Virus record (IMG/VR): IMGVR_UViG_3300009108_000383 | Location: 1-33,965 of that record | Source of the DNA: a virus | Reading direction: 5' to 3' (one strand) | DNA: 33,965 nt | Shown here: in pieces, positions 14,941-23,760 of the stretch | How the letters are laid out: every line of letters starts with the position of its first letter | How positions within the stretch are numbered: the stretch's first letter is position 1 | Notes under the pieces: generated by a model | The model's database searches: none | What the model saw: only the letters and a program-made list of their open reading frames with translations | Told to the model about the DNA's origin: nothing | Made by a program: the position numbers and the translations under genes

Positions 14941-16929
14941 GTGGAATTTAAGTTATCGGAAAATTTTATAAATAAGTACAAGAGGAAAAGACCACCTTTT
15001 GGTTTTAACGGTTTAGGTGAATTAGTTTATATGAGAACATATTCTCGTATTAAAGAAGATGGAAAAAATGAAAGATGGTGGGAAACAGTTCGTAGGGTTG
15101 TAGAAGGTACTTATTCCATGCAAAAGAATTGGATTGATCAACATCAACTTGGTTGGAATGCCTGGCAAGCTCAGGCATCAGCTCAAGAGATGTATGATAG
15201 AATATTTAATATGAAATTCTTACCACCAGGGCGTGGTTTGTGGGCGATGGGAACTCCAATCACCGAAGAAAAGAAGTTATATGCAGCATTAAATAATTGT
15301 GCCTTTGTGTCTACTTCAACAATAAAGGACGATTACTCGAAACCATTTTGTTTTTTAATGGATGCATCAATGTTAGGTGTTGGAGTTGGTTTTGATACAA
15401 AGGGGGCCGGCCATGTACTTATAAAAGGCCCTAACAACGACAGACAAGAAGAAGTTTATGAGATTCCAGATACACGAGAAGGATGGGTAGAAAGTTTGAG
15501 ATTGTTGTTAGAGTCATATTTTCATGGAACGGCCCCAGTTACTTTTGATTACAAAAAGATTAGAGCAGAAGGAGAGCCAATTAAAGGATTTGGTGGTGTG
15601 TCAAGTGGACATGAACCATTACAAGAAGTTCACGAAGATATTAGAAAAGTATTGGATAATAATACAAATAGTCCAATTACAGTAACTACAATTGTAGATA
15701 TAATGAACCTAATTGGTAAATGTGTCGTAGCAGGGAACGTAAGACGGACAGCAGAGATTGTGTTCGGTGACCCGTATGATGACGAGTATTTGGATTTAAA
15801 AAACTATGAAGTAAATCCTCACAGAGATCAATATGGTTGGACTTCAAACAACTCAATATTTGCAGAACTCGGTATGGATTATACTGATGTGTGTAAAAGA
15901 ATTAATGATAATGGAGAACCTGGATTTGCATGGTTAGAGAATATGAGACAATTTTCTCGTATGCAAAATGGTGGTGATAATAAAGACCATAGGGTAGCAG
16001 GTGGAAATCCCTGTTTAGAGCAATCATTGGAGAGTTACGAATTGTGCTGCTTGGTAGAAACGTTTCCATCCAATCATGATTCATTAGAGGATTATCAAAG
16101 GACACTTAAATATGCCTATTTGTATGCAAAGACGGTAACACTTGGTAAAACACATTGGAGTGATACAAACAGAGTTATGTTGAGAAATAGAAGAATTGGA
16201 TGTAGTGTTAGTGGAGTAGCACAATTCATTACTAAACATGGAATGGAAGAATTAAGAAAATGGTTAGAGAGTGGATATGATACTATTCAAGAATGGGATT
16301 GTATGTATTCAGATTGGTTTGCAGTACCGAAGTCTATAAAAACGACTTCAGTAAAACCAAGTGGTACTGTTTCATTATTAGTAGGAGCAACACCAGGAAT
16401 GCATTATCCAGAAAGTAGATTTTATATTCGTAGAATTAGAGCATCTAAACATTCAGAATTATTAGACCCGTTGAAACGGGCAGGTTATACGGTAGAACCA
16501 GCTTTTGGTTCAGAAGACAGTACGGTAGTGGTAGAAGTTCCAGTAGATGTAGGTGAGGGGATTAGAACTGCGGCTGAACTTTCGATTTGGGAACAATTCA
16601 GTTTAGCCGCGTTCTTACAACGACATTGGGCAGATAACCAAGTAAGTTGTACAGCAACATTCGACCCCGAAACCGAAGCAGATGAACTACCACACGTTTT
16701 AAATTATTTCCAATATAGATTAAAAGGTATATCACTTTTACCAAGACATGAGTTAGGTGCTTACAAACAAATGCCATATGAAGCAATTGATGAGAAAACT
16801 TATAATAAAAAATTAAAAAAATTAAGTAGGTTGAGTTTTGTAGGTATTGAAGGTGAAGAAGCAGAAATAGACAAATTCTGTAATTCTGATCAATGTGAGA
16901 TTCCAGGAGAAATGATAAAAAGTACTTGA
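14941..16929 (+). CDS. nrdJ: Class II (adenosylcobalamin-dependent) ribonucleotide reductase, monomeric type
   Basis: This 662-residue protein starts at GTG 14941, which lies 10 bases after AGAAGG; ATG 14932 would be only 1 base after it. The layout matches the monomeric B12-dependent reductase typified by Lactobacillus leichmannii (739 residues). PPFGFNGLGELVY is the N-terminal signature and NNCAFVSTS has the first redox Cys (about 120). VAGNVRRTAEI comes next. GGNPCLEQSLESYELCCLVE holds the catalytic Asn-Pro-Cys-x-Glu and the partner Cys, and SVKPSGTVSLLVGATPG is the phosphate-binding segment. The C-terminal CNSDQC is the shuttle cysteine pair. It makes deoxynucleotides without oxygen or a second subunit, but needs host or scavenged B12. 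It sits between helicase and polymerase, supplying the replisome. Confidence 0.93.
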   Translation: MEFKLSENFINKYKRKRPPFGFNGLGELVYMRTYSRIKEDGKNERWWETVRRVVEGTYSMQKNWIDQHQLGWNAWQAQASAQEMYDRIFNMKFLPPGRGLWAMGTPITEEKKLYAALNNCAFVSTSTIKDDYSKPFCFLMDASMLGVGVGFDTKGAGHVLIKGPNNDRQEEVYEIPDTREGWVESLRLLLESYFHGTAPVTFDYKKIRAEGEPIKGFGGVSSGHEPLQEVHEDIRKVLDNNTNSPITVTTIVDIMNLIGKCVVAGNVRRTAEIVFGDPYDDEYLDLKNYEVNPHRDQYGWTSNNSIFAELGMDYTDVCKRINDNGEPGFAWLENMRQFSRMQNGGDNKDHRVAGGNPCLEQSLESYELCCLVETFPSNHDSLEDYQRTLKYAYLYAKTVTLGKTHWSDTNRVMLRNRRIGCSVSGVAQFITKHGMEELRKWLESGYDTIQEWDCMYSDWFAVPKSIKTTSVKPSGTVSLLVGATPGMHYPESRFYIRRIRASKHSELLDPLKRAGYTVEPAFGSEDSTVVVEVPVDVGEGIRTAAELSIWEQFSLAAFLQRHWADNQVSCTATFDPETEADELPHVLNYFQYRLKGISLLPRHELGAYKQMPYEAIDEKTYNKKLKKLSRLSFVGIEGEEAEIDKFCNSDQCEIPGEMIKST

Positions 16930-16955
16930 CTTGTATAGGTTTTTATTCGTATATT
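16926..16955 (+). promoter_or_regulatory. Candidate sigma70-like promoter before DNA polymerase
   Basis: TTGACT (16926-16931), then 18 bases, then TATATT (16950-16955): each box matches the sigma70 consensus at 5 of 6 positions. It overlaps the stop of the reductase gene, and its start site would lie about 25 bases before the polymerase ATG at 16988. A ribosome site (GGAAAG, 16971-16976) falls between. Confidence 0.45.
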
Positions 16956-16987
16956 CACATATGTTAAATTGGAAAGTTATAATATAA

Positions 16988-19552
16988 ATGTATCAAAATA
17001 TCTATTTTGATGGAAGATCAATTCATATATGGGATGATAAATTAGGTTATAGAAAAACACCATATAAAAGGTATGCTTATTTACAAGATAAGAACGGTAA
17101 ATTTACTGCACTTGATGGAACTCGACTAAAAAAGGTTTTTAGATATGATAAAGATGATGAAAATTTATATGAATCTGATGTAATAGCAACTACAAGAACT
17201 TTAGTAGACCAATATACAGATTCAGATGAACCATCGGTAGGTCATAGAACTATGGTTTTTGATATCGAGGTAGAGGTTACACAAGGATTTCCATCACCAT
17301 CAAAGGCAGAGAATAAAATAACTTCTATTGCATTATGGGATAGTCTTACAGACGAATATTATTGTTATGTTTTAGACCCAGAGAATAAACTTGAGATTAA
17401 ATCAGAAGATGGTATATTGAAAAATGGAAATAATACTGTACTTAGATTTAAATCAGAAATTGAGATGTTAAATGCATTTTTGGGTAAATATTGTGAGATA
17501 AGACCTACAATTATTACAGGCTGGAATACAGATAATTTTGATATTCCGTATTTGTATAATAGAATACTTCAATTATTAGGTCAAGAGTTTGCGGGGTTAT
17601 TATCACCAATAGGAGTTGTTAAATATTCAGATTATAGACAGAGATTTGAAATAGCTGGAGTTAGTTGTTTAGATTATTTAGCATTATATAAAAAGTTTAC
17701 ACCGAGTTTGAAACCATCTTATAGATTAGATTCAGTAGGTGAAGATGAGATAGGAATAACAAAAGTATTTTATGAGGGAACACTTAATGAGTTATATGAG
17801 AATGATAGAAAACGGTTTGTAGCATATAACTTAAATGATGTTCATATAGTTGTAGAGTTAGATAAGAAATTAGATTATATTGAAATATCACGAGGTATAT
17901 GTCATATTGGTCATGTATCATATGAAGATATTTACGCAAGTTCTCGTTATTTAGAAGGAGCAATTTTAGTTTATTGTAAGAAAATAGATGTGGTTGTACC
18001 AAATAAAAACAAAAAGGCTAGAGCTTTGATGAACAAACGGAAAAGTAGTGATAAATTTGCAGGAGCTTATGTTCAAGACCCAATACAAGGAAGACATGAG
18101 TGGGTTTATGATTTAGATATTACATCAATGTATCCAAGTGTTATTCGTTCATTGAATATATCTCCAGATACTAAAATTGGTAAAGTTGTTGGTTGGAATT
18201 CCGAAGAATTTGTTAAAAAAGATAATAAAAAAACATATACAATAACGGTAGGAGATAAAGAAAAAGGAAAGTTGACAGAAACAGAATTAAAAGAGTATTT
18301 TGAAAAAACTAAAGTTTCAATTAGTTCTAATGGGATATTATATAGAATGGATAAAGTAGGACTAATTCCAGCAATTCTTGGTAAATGGTTTGACGATAGA
18401 GTACAATTTAGAAAATTAGCTAAACAATTTAACGAAGATGGGAATGATAAAAAGTTTCAATATTTTAATAGACGACAATATCTACAGAAAATTTTGTTAA
18501 ATTCATTGTATGGTGTATTGGGATTACCTGTTTTTAGGTTTTATGATATTGATAATGCAGAGGCAACTACAATGACAGGACAATCTTTGATTAAATTTAG
18601 TAAGAAGATTACAAATCATTATTATAATAAGGAACTTGGTACAAATGAAGATTATGTGATTTACATAGATACAGATAGTATTTTCGCATCAGCCACACCG
18701 TTGGTTAAAGCAAGACATAAAGGAATTGATACTAGTGCTGAAGCAACGATGACTCAACATATTATTAATATTGCGGATGAGATTCAAGCGTATTTGAATC
18801 AGAGTTATGATTTATTTGCCAAGAGATTTTTAAATTTAGATAAACATTATTTTGAAATTAAACAAGAGGTTATTGCAAAGAGTTCATTATTCATTACCAA
18901 GAAACGATATGGAATGAAAATTATTAACGAGGAAGGTAGAAAAGTTAATAAAACTCACGTTAAAGGATTGGATACAGTTAGAAGTTCTTTTGCTAAAGGA
19001 ATGAAGACTTTATTATCAGAAGTATTGGATGATTTATTGGCAAATGTACCTAAAGAAAAGATTGATGAAAGAATTTTTACATTTAAAAAGGGTATGAAGG
19101 CGATGAGTTATGATGATATAGCTTCACCCACAGGAGTTAAACGATTAGGTAAATTTATTAAAAATGTAGATGAGAGAAATTTTCAACATAAAGATACTAC
19201 AGTAGGTGGTAAATTAATATCAACATATTATGCTAAGGCCACACCAGTTCATGTAAAGGCATCTTTAGCATATAATGATATGATAGATTATTATGATAAG
19301 AAAAGATATTCTAAAATAGTGGGTGGAGAAAAAATTAAGTGGGTTTATTTAAAACAAAATCCTCTTAGTTTATCAGTTTTAGCATATAAAGGGGATGAAG
19401 ATCCACCAGAAGTTTTAGATTATATCAAAAAATATATAGATGTTGATAAGTTATATACTCAAGCACTTAAAAAGAAGATTAAAATGTTTTATGATGCTAT
19501 GGGATATGGTTTACCTGTAGATGAACGATATACTTTAGAAAGATTTTTTTGA
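16988..19552 (+). CDS. Family B DNA polymerase, T4 gp43-like
   Basis: This protein has 854 residues (T4 gp43 has 898), uninterrupted. The proofreading exonuclease motifs are present: FDIEVEV (Exo I, Asp92/Glu94), GWNTDNFDIPYLYNR (Exo II, 178-192) and YNLNDVHIV (Exo III). Polymerase motifs follow in order: DLDITSMYPSVI (motif A), LLNSLYGVLG (motif B) and YIDTDSI (motif C with both catalytic Asp). KKRYGMKI matches the KKRY segment that contacts the primer. The C-terminal end (ALKKKIKMFYDAMGY) may carry the clamp-binding tail. It replicates the phage genome with the clamp encoded next. In some distant T4-like phages gp43 is split; here it is whole. Confidence 0.95.
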   Translation: MYQNIYFDGRSIHIWDDKLGYRKTPYKRYAYLQDKNGKFTALDGTRLKKVFRYDKDDENLYESDVIATTRTLVDQYTDSDEPSVGHRTMVFDIEVEVTQGFPSPSKAENKITSIALWDSLTDEYYCYVLDPENKLEIKSEDGILKNGNNTVLRFKSEIEMLNAFLGKYCEIRPTIITGWNTDNFDIPYLYNRILQLLGQEFAGLLSPIGVVKYSDYRQRFEIAGVSCLDYLALYKKFTPSLKPSYRLDSVGEDEIGITKVFYEGTLNELYENDRKRFVAYNLNDVHIVVELDKKLDYIEISRGICHIGHVSYEDIYASSRYLEGAILVYCKKIDVVVPNKNKKARALMNKRKSSDKFAGAYVQDPIQGRHEWVYDLDITSMYPSVIRSLNISPDTKIGKVVGWNSEEFVKKDNKKTYTITVGDKEKGKLTETELKEYFEKTKVSISSNGILYRMDKVGLIPAILGKWFDDRVQFRKLAKQFNEDGNDKKFQYFNRRQYLQKILLNSLYGVLGLPVFRFYDIDNAEATTMTGQSLIKFSKKITNHYYNKELGTNEDYVIYIDTDSIFASATPLVKARHKGIDTSAEATMTQHIINIADEIQAYLNQSYDLFAKRFLNLDKHYFEIKQEVIAKSSLFITKKRYGMKIINEEGRKVNKTHVKGLDTVRSSFAKGMKTLLSEVLDDLLANVPKEKIDERIFTFKKGMKAMSYDDIASPTGVKRLGKFIKNVDERNFQHKDTTVGGKLISTYYAKATPVHVKASLAYNDMIDYYDKKRYSKIVGGEKIKWVYLKQNPLSLSVLAYKGDEDPPEVLDYIKKYIDVDKLYTQALKKKIKMFYDAMGYGLPVDERYTLERFF

Positions 19553-19569
19553 TTTTGGAAGATAAAATA

Positions 19570-19593
19570 GATATATATATATATGTATATATC
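19570..19593 (+). repeat. Near-palindromic AT tract before the clamp gene
   Basis: A 24-base stretch beginning GATATATATATA and ending GTATATATC is self-complementary except for one mismatched pair. It lies in the 74-base spacer between polymerase and clamp. It could be an easily melted promoter region, a protein-binding dyad or simple AT expansion. A strong AGGAG follows at 19615-19619 before the clamp ATG. Confidence 0.5.
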
Positions 19594-19626
19594 AACAATT
19601 AATAAATGTAATATAGGAGATACAAA

Positions 19627-20352
19627 ATGAATAAAGCTTATTTGGATAGGTTTATAAGTAAATATTCGCTTGGAGATAGTGTGAATTCGGTTGTTTGGAA
19701 TGTAAATGATGAAGTTTTAACTACTGAATTTATTACTTTGGATAAGTCTTTACTTGGAAAGGTTACTTTAGATACTTTTCAATTTGAAGATGTTCAGTTG
19801 GGAATTTATGATACAAAACAACTTGCTAGTTTATTAGGTGTTTTAAATGATGATATTAATTTAACAGTAGTTAAATCACAAGATAAAGTGGTTTCTGTTA
19901 AATTTGAAGATTCATATGCATCAGTAAATTATATGTTGAGTGATTTATCGGTCATTCCTGATGTTCCTCAAATGAAAAGTGTTCCAGAGTTTGAATTGTC
20001 GTTAAAAATAGATAGTTTATTTATTGCGAAATTTATTTCTGGTAAAAACGCTTTAGCAGAATCTGAAACTTTTACAGTTTTGACGGATGCAAATACAAAT
20101 AGTTGTAAATTTGTTATTAATTATTCTGCTATTAATACTAATAGGGTTAATTTACCTGTATCGGTTGATACCTTTAGTGATGTAGGGCCATTATCCTTTA
20201 ATGCGGAACTGTTCTCAAAAGTTTTACAGGCTAATAAAGAATGTGAAAGTGCGAGTATGGAAATTTCGAGTAAAGGATTGGCAAGAGCCTCGTTTAAAGT
20301 AGATAATTATGAGGCAATTTATAATTTAGTTGCTAGTCAAAGTGTAGATTAA
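19627..20352 (+). CDS. Sliding clamp, T4 gp45-like
   Basis: This protein has 241 residues (T4 gp45 has 228). It is mostly beta strands with short helices, in the duplicated clamp pattern: LDRFISKYSLGDSVNSVVW at the start, FEDVQLGIYDTKQLASLLGV, SVNYMLSDLSVIPDVPQ, then SFNAELFSKVLQANKECES and ASFKVDNYEAIYNLVAS at the end. The trimeric ring holds polymerase on DNA and in T4 also activates late transcription. Its place directly after the polymerase and before the clamp-loader gene supports the call, since motifs in this family are weak. Confidence 0.85.
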   Translation: MNKAYLDRFISKYSLGDSVNSVVWNVNDEVLTTEFITLDKSLLGKVTLDTFQFEDVQLGIYDTKQLASLLGVLNDDINLTVVKSQDKVVSVKFEDSYASVNYMLSDLSVIPDVPQMKSVPEFELSLKIDSLFIAKFISGKNALAESETFTVLTDANTNSCKFVINYSAINTNRVNLPVSVDTFSDVGPLSFNAELFSKVLQANKECESASMEISSKGLARASFKVDNYEAIYNLVASQSVD

Positions 20353-20366
20353 TCAAATAGTTATCA

Positions 20367-21575
20367 ATGTATTTAGATTACTTTGATAAGTTTAAAAATA
20401 TGGAGCCTTACCTTAAAATAGATAAAAAGGAATGGGCGTACATAAAAGAAACTTTTGATAGACCAGATATTCAGGAAACTCTCGTAGAGATTTTGAAAGA
20501 ATATGAATTACCTACTCAAGAGTTGACCATAAAAGATGCATATAAAGATTTTATGAAGTTAAAAGGTATTCAATGGCCCGATTATTTAAAAGAATCTAAA
20601 TGGTATGCAAGGTCAGAGTATAAATGGCCGTTAACTAAGAAAATTATACGAAGGATAAATAGAGGAAATGACGCTAGTAATTATTTCCAACAGTATAATA
20701 GGTGGTCAGTAGATGGAACTATTTCTCCAGGTCCAGTTAGGACTTGGGGAAATCCAAAGTTTATGTATACTTTGTTAGGTTCATTATTCACACTTGAGGT
20801 TGAGAAGGTAGATAGGGGAACATTAAGGTCTTGTATTGGACTTCGTAAGTATATATGTTCTCAATTCAAACCAAATGTAGCAAAATCAATTTATGATATG
20901 TTTAAGGCAGAGAATATACTTGATTTTTCTATGGGTTGGGGTGATAGATTGGCAGGATTTTACGCGAGTGATTATGGGAAACATTATGTGGGAATAGACC
21001 CAAGAAAAGAAAATCATCCTATTTACAACGAACAATCAGAGTTTTATGAGAAACACTTGGGATTTTTCGAACACGAGAGGAAATCAGAATTTCATTGTTC
21101 ACCAGCAGAGGAGTTTGATTTTTCTCAATATGATGATTATTTTGATTTAGTATTTACTTCACCACCATATTTTAATGTGGAGAGATACAGTTATGATGAT
21201 ACACAAAGTTGGGTTAGATATAAGTCTATTGAAGATTGGAATACAGATTTCTTACAGAAGACATTGAAAAATTTATGGAGTAGTATTAAAACTGGTGGAT
21301 ATTTATTAGTGAATATAAGTGATGTAAATGCATCGAGTAAAGGTAAGAAAACAAAGGGATGGTTATCTATTTGTGATCCTATGAACGACTTTTTAGATAC
21401 ATTTAAAGATAGTGAATATAAAGGTTGTATTGGTTATGAGATGGCAAAAAGACCTAATTCAATAGGAGCTGGAACTGCTAAAGTAACAGAAGAAACTAAT
21501 AGAAAACCAGAATATATCTTACCAGTAAAAGAAGGATTATTTGCTGAACCAATTTGGATTTGGAAAAAAATATGA
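20367..21575 (+). CDS. SPPY-type DNA amino-methyltransferase, second copy
   Basis: In this 402-residue protein the C-terminal half holds DFSMGWGDR (186-194, SAM-binding motif I), YVGIDPRKEN (motif II) and LVFTSPPYFNVERYSYDDTQ with the catalytic SPPY at 265-268, then GGYLLVNISD. The order and wording parallel the protein encoded at 8815, so the two are paralogues, but the first 160 residues differ and may set different targets. ATG 20367 has no clear ribosome site; ATG 20400 is an alternative start. It interrupts the usual clamp to clamp-loader order and ends in an ATGA overlap with the loader gene, so the two are probably translated together. Confidence 0.8.
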   Translation: MYLDYFDKFKNMEPYLKIDKKEWAYIKETFDRPDIQETLVEILKEYELPTQELTIKDAYKDFMKLKGIQWPDYLKESKWYARSEYKWPLTKKIIRRINRGNDASNYFQQYNRWSVDGTISPGPVRTWGNPKFMYTLLGSLFTLEVEKVDRGTLRSCIGLRKYICSQFKPNVAKSIYDMFKAENILDFSMGWGDRLAGFYASDYGKHYVGIDPRKENHPIYNEQSEFYEKHLGFFEHERKSEFHCSPAEEFDFSQYDDYFDLVFTSPPYFNVERYSYDDTQSWVRYKSIEDWNTDFLQKTLKNLWSSIKTGGYLLVNISDVNASSKGKKTKGWLSICDPMNDFLDTFKDSEYKGCIGYEMAKRPNSIGAGTAKVTEETNRKPEYILPVKEGLFAEPIWIWKKI

Positions 21576-22504
21576 TTATAAAAGAAGATCACGGGTTATG
21601 GGTAGAAAGATACCGACCTTCAACAATGGAAACTTACATTGGGAACGAACATCTAAAAAGTAAGGTATCCATTTACTTGGAGAGTGGAGATTTACCACAT
21701 CTATTATTATATGGAAGAGCTGGTACAGGTAAGACCACATTAGCCAAATTACTTGTGAAGAATATAGATTGTGATTATCTGTATATCAATGCATCAGACG
21801 AGAATAATGTAGATACCGTTAGAACTAAAGTGAAGACCTTTGCATCCACTATGGGATTTAAGGATATGAAAGTGATTATTTTGGACGAGTGTGATTACAT
21901 TACACCTAATGCGCAGGCAGCTCTTCGTAACTTAATGGAAACATTCTCAAAACATTGTAGGTTTATTCTAACTTGTAATTATGTTGAGAGAATAATAGAC
22001 CCAATACAATCACGGTGCCAATCATTTCAGATTATACCACCATCAAAGAAAGAAGTAGCGGTACATTTATCAAATATATTAAAGAATGAGAATGTAACTT
22101 TTAAGGTAGATGATATAGCAACTATTATTAATGGTGGATATCCTGATATACGAAAAGTTATAAATACCTCACAAAGACAAGTTGTAAAAGGAGAACTTAA
22201 ATTAGATGCTCAAGAAATTATATTGAGTGATTATAAATTAAAGTTATTAAAAGTATTACAAACTAAAAGTAAAACAAGAAAGGAAATATTTACAGAAATA
22301 AGACAAATACTGGCAGATGCAAAGGTTACAGACTTTGCAGATTTTTTCAGATTATTATATGATGAAGTAGATACGTATGGGAAGGGTCATATAGCAGAAT
22401 GTATTTTGATTATTGCTAGATATGAATCATCTGATACCCATGTAGTAGATAAAGAAATAAACGCAATGGCAATGTTAATAGAATTATTAGGAGTAATTAC
22501 ATAA
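21572..22504 (+). CDS. Clamp-loader large subunit, T4 gp44-like AAA+ ATPase
   Basis: This protein has 310 residues (T4 gp44 has 319). LWVERYRPSTMETYIGNEHL is the RFC-type opening. GRAGTGKT (48-55) is Walker A, IILDECDYITPNAQAALRNL is Walker B plus the DEAD-box-like acid and helix, and PIQSRCQSF carries the SRC arginine finger. It loads the clamp with the small subunit encoded at 23750. ATG 21572 overlaps the upstream stop as ATGA, which decides it over TTG 21554. It ends in a TAATG overlap with the protease gene. Confidence 0.93.
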   Translation: MIIKEDHGLWVERYRPSTMETYIGNEHLKSKVSIYLESGDLPHLLLYGRAGTGKTTLAKLLVKNIDCDYLYINASDENNVDTVRTKVKTFASTMGFKDMKVIILDECDYITPNAQAALRNLMETFSKHCRFILTCNYVERIIDPIQSRCQSFQIIPPSKKEVAVHLSNILKNENVTFKVDDIATIINGGYPDIRKVINTSQRQVVKGELKLDAQEIILSDYKLKLLKVLQTKSKTRKEIFTEIRQILADAKVTDFADFFRLLYDEVDTYGKGHIAECILIIARYESSDTHVVDKEINAMAMLIELLGVIT

Positions 22505-23106
22505 TGGAAGAAAAGTATTGGGGAGAGAAAAAACCTCCTGTGAAGAAAGCAATAAATAAAGAAACTACAGAAAAACATATAGGAGTACATGAAAATAAGA
22601 TTTATTATTATTCTGGAGTACATAGAGATGGTGCTGTAGAATTAAATAAGAAGATAGGTGAATTACAAGTAAGAAGTTTTACAATGGCAAATAATTTAGA
22701 TGTAGAACCTTACCCAATTCATTTATATATAAATTCAGGTGGTGGCTCAATCACTTCAGGTATTTCATCAATGGATACAATATTGAGATGTAAAGTTCCA
22801 GTTTATACTTATGTTGATGGTTTTGCTGCAAGTGCAGCAACATTCCTTTCAGTAGTGGGTAGTAAAAGATACATTTCAAGAAATTCATATATGTTAATAC
22901 ACCAATTATCTTCAAACTTTTGGGGAAAATATTCAGAGTTTCAAGATGAAAAACAAAATTTAGATTTGATGATGGATACAATTGTAAATGTATATAAGGA
23001 ATATACAAAAGTTCCAGTCAGAAAATTAAACGAAATATTAAAACACGATTTGATGTGGGATGCTAAAACGTGTTTGAAATACGGATTAGTGGACGAAATC
23101 ATTTAA
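22504..23106 (+). CDS. ClpP-like serine protease
   Basis: This protein has 200 residues, about the length of bacterial ClpP. It has YPIHLYINSGGGSITSG (70-86, the oxyanion-side Gly-rich strand), GFAASAATF with catalytic Ser110 (GQAASMGAF in E. coli), MLIHQLSS with His133, and a likely Asp182 in ILKHDLMWDAKTCLKYGLVDE. ClpP tetradecamers degrade proteins fed by an AAA+ unfoldase. None is encoded in the window, so it may borrow a host ClpX/ClpA, act alone, or process a phage protein. The N-terminal 25 residues are charged and replace the normal N-terminal loop. It is coupled to the clamp-loader gene. Confidence 0.9.
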   Translation: MEEKYWGEKKPPVKKAINKETTEKHIGVHENKIYYYSGVHRDGAVELNKKIGELQVRSFTMANNLDVEPYPIHLYINSGGGSITSGISSMDTILRCKVPVYTYVDGFAASAATFLSVVGSKRYISRNSYMLIHQLSSNFWGKYSEFQDEKQNLDLMMDTIVNVYKEYTKVPVRKLNEILKHDLMWDAKTCLKYGLVDEII

Positions 23107-23128
23107 ATAAAATAACAGGAGAAGAAAA

Positions 23129-23311
23129 ATGGCATCAGCTAAAGAACTACACGCAAAAATCAAAGAACACTTCGAGGAATTTGATATAAATCACGAAGCA
23201 CACGTTGAAAAGGGCAATAAAGCCGCAGGTGGTAGAGCTAGAAAACATATTGGAGAGATTAAGAAACTGGTTACAGATTATCGTAAAGCTTCAATATCAG
23301 AATCAAAATAA
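23129..23311 (+). CDS. Hc1-like histone H1-type protein
   Basis: This 60-residue basic helical protein has KGNKAAGGRARKHIGEIKK and VTDYRKASISES. That is the pattern of the chlamydial histone H1-like Hc1 N-terminal domain (EKGNKAA...R...KL...YRKESI). It lacks the long Lys/Ala/Pro tail of Hc1. Such small proteins bind DNA and could compact replicating or packaged phage DNA, or interfere with the host nucleoid. AGGAG lies 13 bases before the ATG, and the gene is followed by two small genes in the same block. Confidence 0.78.
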   Translation: MASAKELHAKIKEHFEEFDINHEAHVEKGNKAAGGRARKHIGEIKKLVTDYRKASISESK

Positions 23312-23323
23312 TACGGAGATAAT

Positions 23324-23518
23324 ATGAAATTATCAAACATGAATGACCTTAAACCAATAGAACGAGATGACTTCATTTGGAACAAGGAGAACGAGTTATT
23401 CAATTTGTTGGGAGTTACAGATAAACAAAAATCGAAAAAAATAAGAGGACTCTTTAATGAGATTGTACAACATTTGATTGTAAGAACAGATAATGTATTT
23501 TCAGAGGAAGTAAAATGA
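23324..23518 (+). CDS. Small protein of unknown function
   Basis: This 64-residue, largely helical protein (FIWNKENELFNLLGVTDKQK, then IRGLFNEIVQHLIVR) has no recognisable motif. ACGGAG stands 6 bases before the ATG. Its stop overlaps the next ATG (ATGA), which places it in the replication-accessory operon. Confidence 0.65.
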   Translation: MKLSNMNDLKPIERDDFIWNKENELFNLLGVTDKQKSKKIRGLFNEIVQHLIVRTDNVFSEEVK

Positions 23519-23760
23519 GCACTAAACCAATGAAACCTTTATCTAAACCTAAAGAAACTGTAGATTTATCAAAGGCAGATACTTTACAATGTGAGGAATG
23601 TGATAATTATTTGTTTATTACTTCATATGTTATCAAACGAGTTTCTGCAATTTTATCACCATCTGGACAAGAAGGATTAGTTCCAATTCAAGTCTATAGT
23701 TGTGGTAATTGTGGTACAGTTCCAAAAAAGTTGTTAGAAGGTAGCGGACTTGAAACCTAA
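23515..23760 (+). CDS. Small zinc-ribbon protein
   Basis: This 81-residue protein has two cysteine knuckles: C26-x2-C29 (CEEC) and C63-x2-C66 (CGNC), 33 residues apart. They frame a beta-rich insert (VIKRVSAILSPSGQEGLVPI), a zinc ribbon with a long loop. Such ribbons bind nucleic acid or polymerase subunits. Its position right before the clamp-loader small subunit, which starts within its last codons, suggests a replication or late-transcription accessory, but that is inference. Confidence 0.75.
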   Translation: MSTKPMKPLSKPKETVDLSKADTLQCEECDNYLFITSYVIKRVSAILSPSGQEGLVPIQVYSCGNCGTVPKKLLEGSGLET

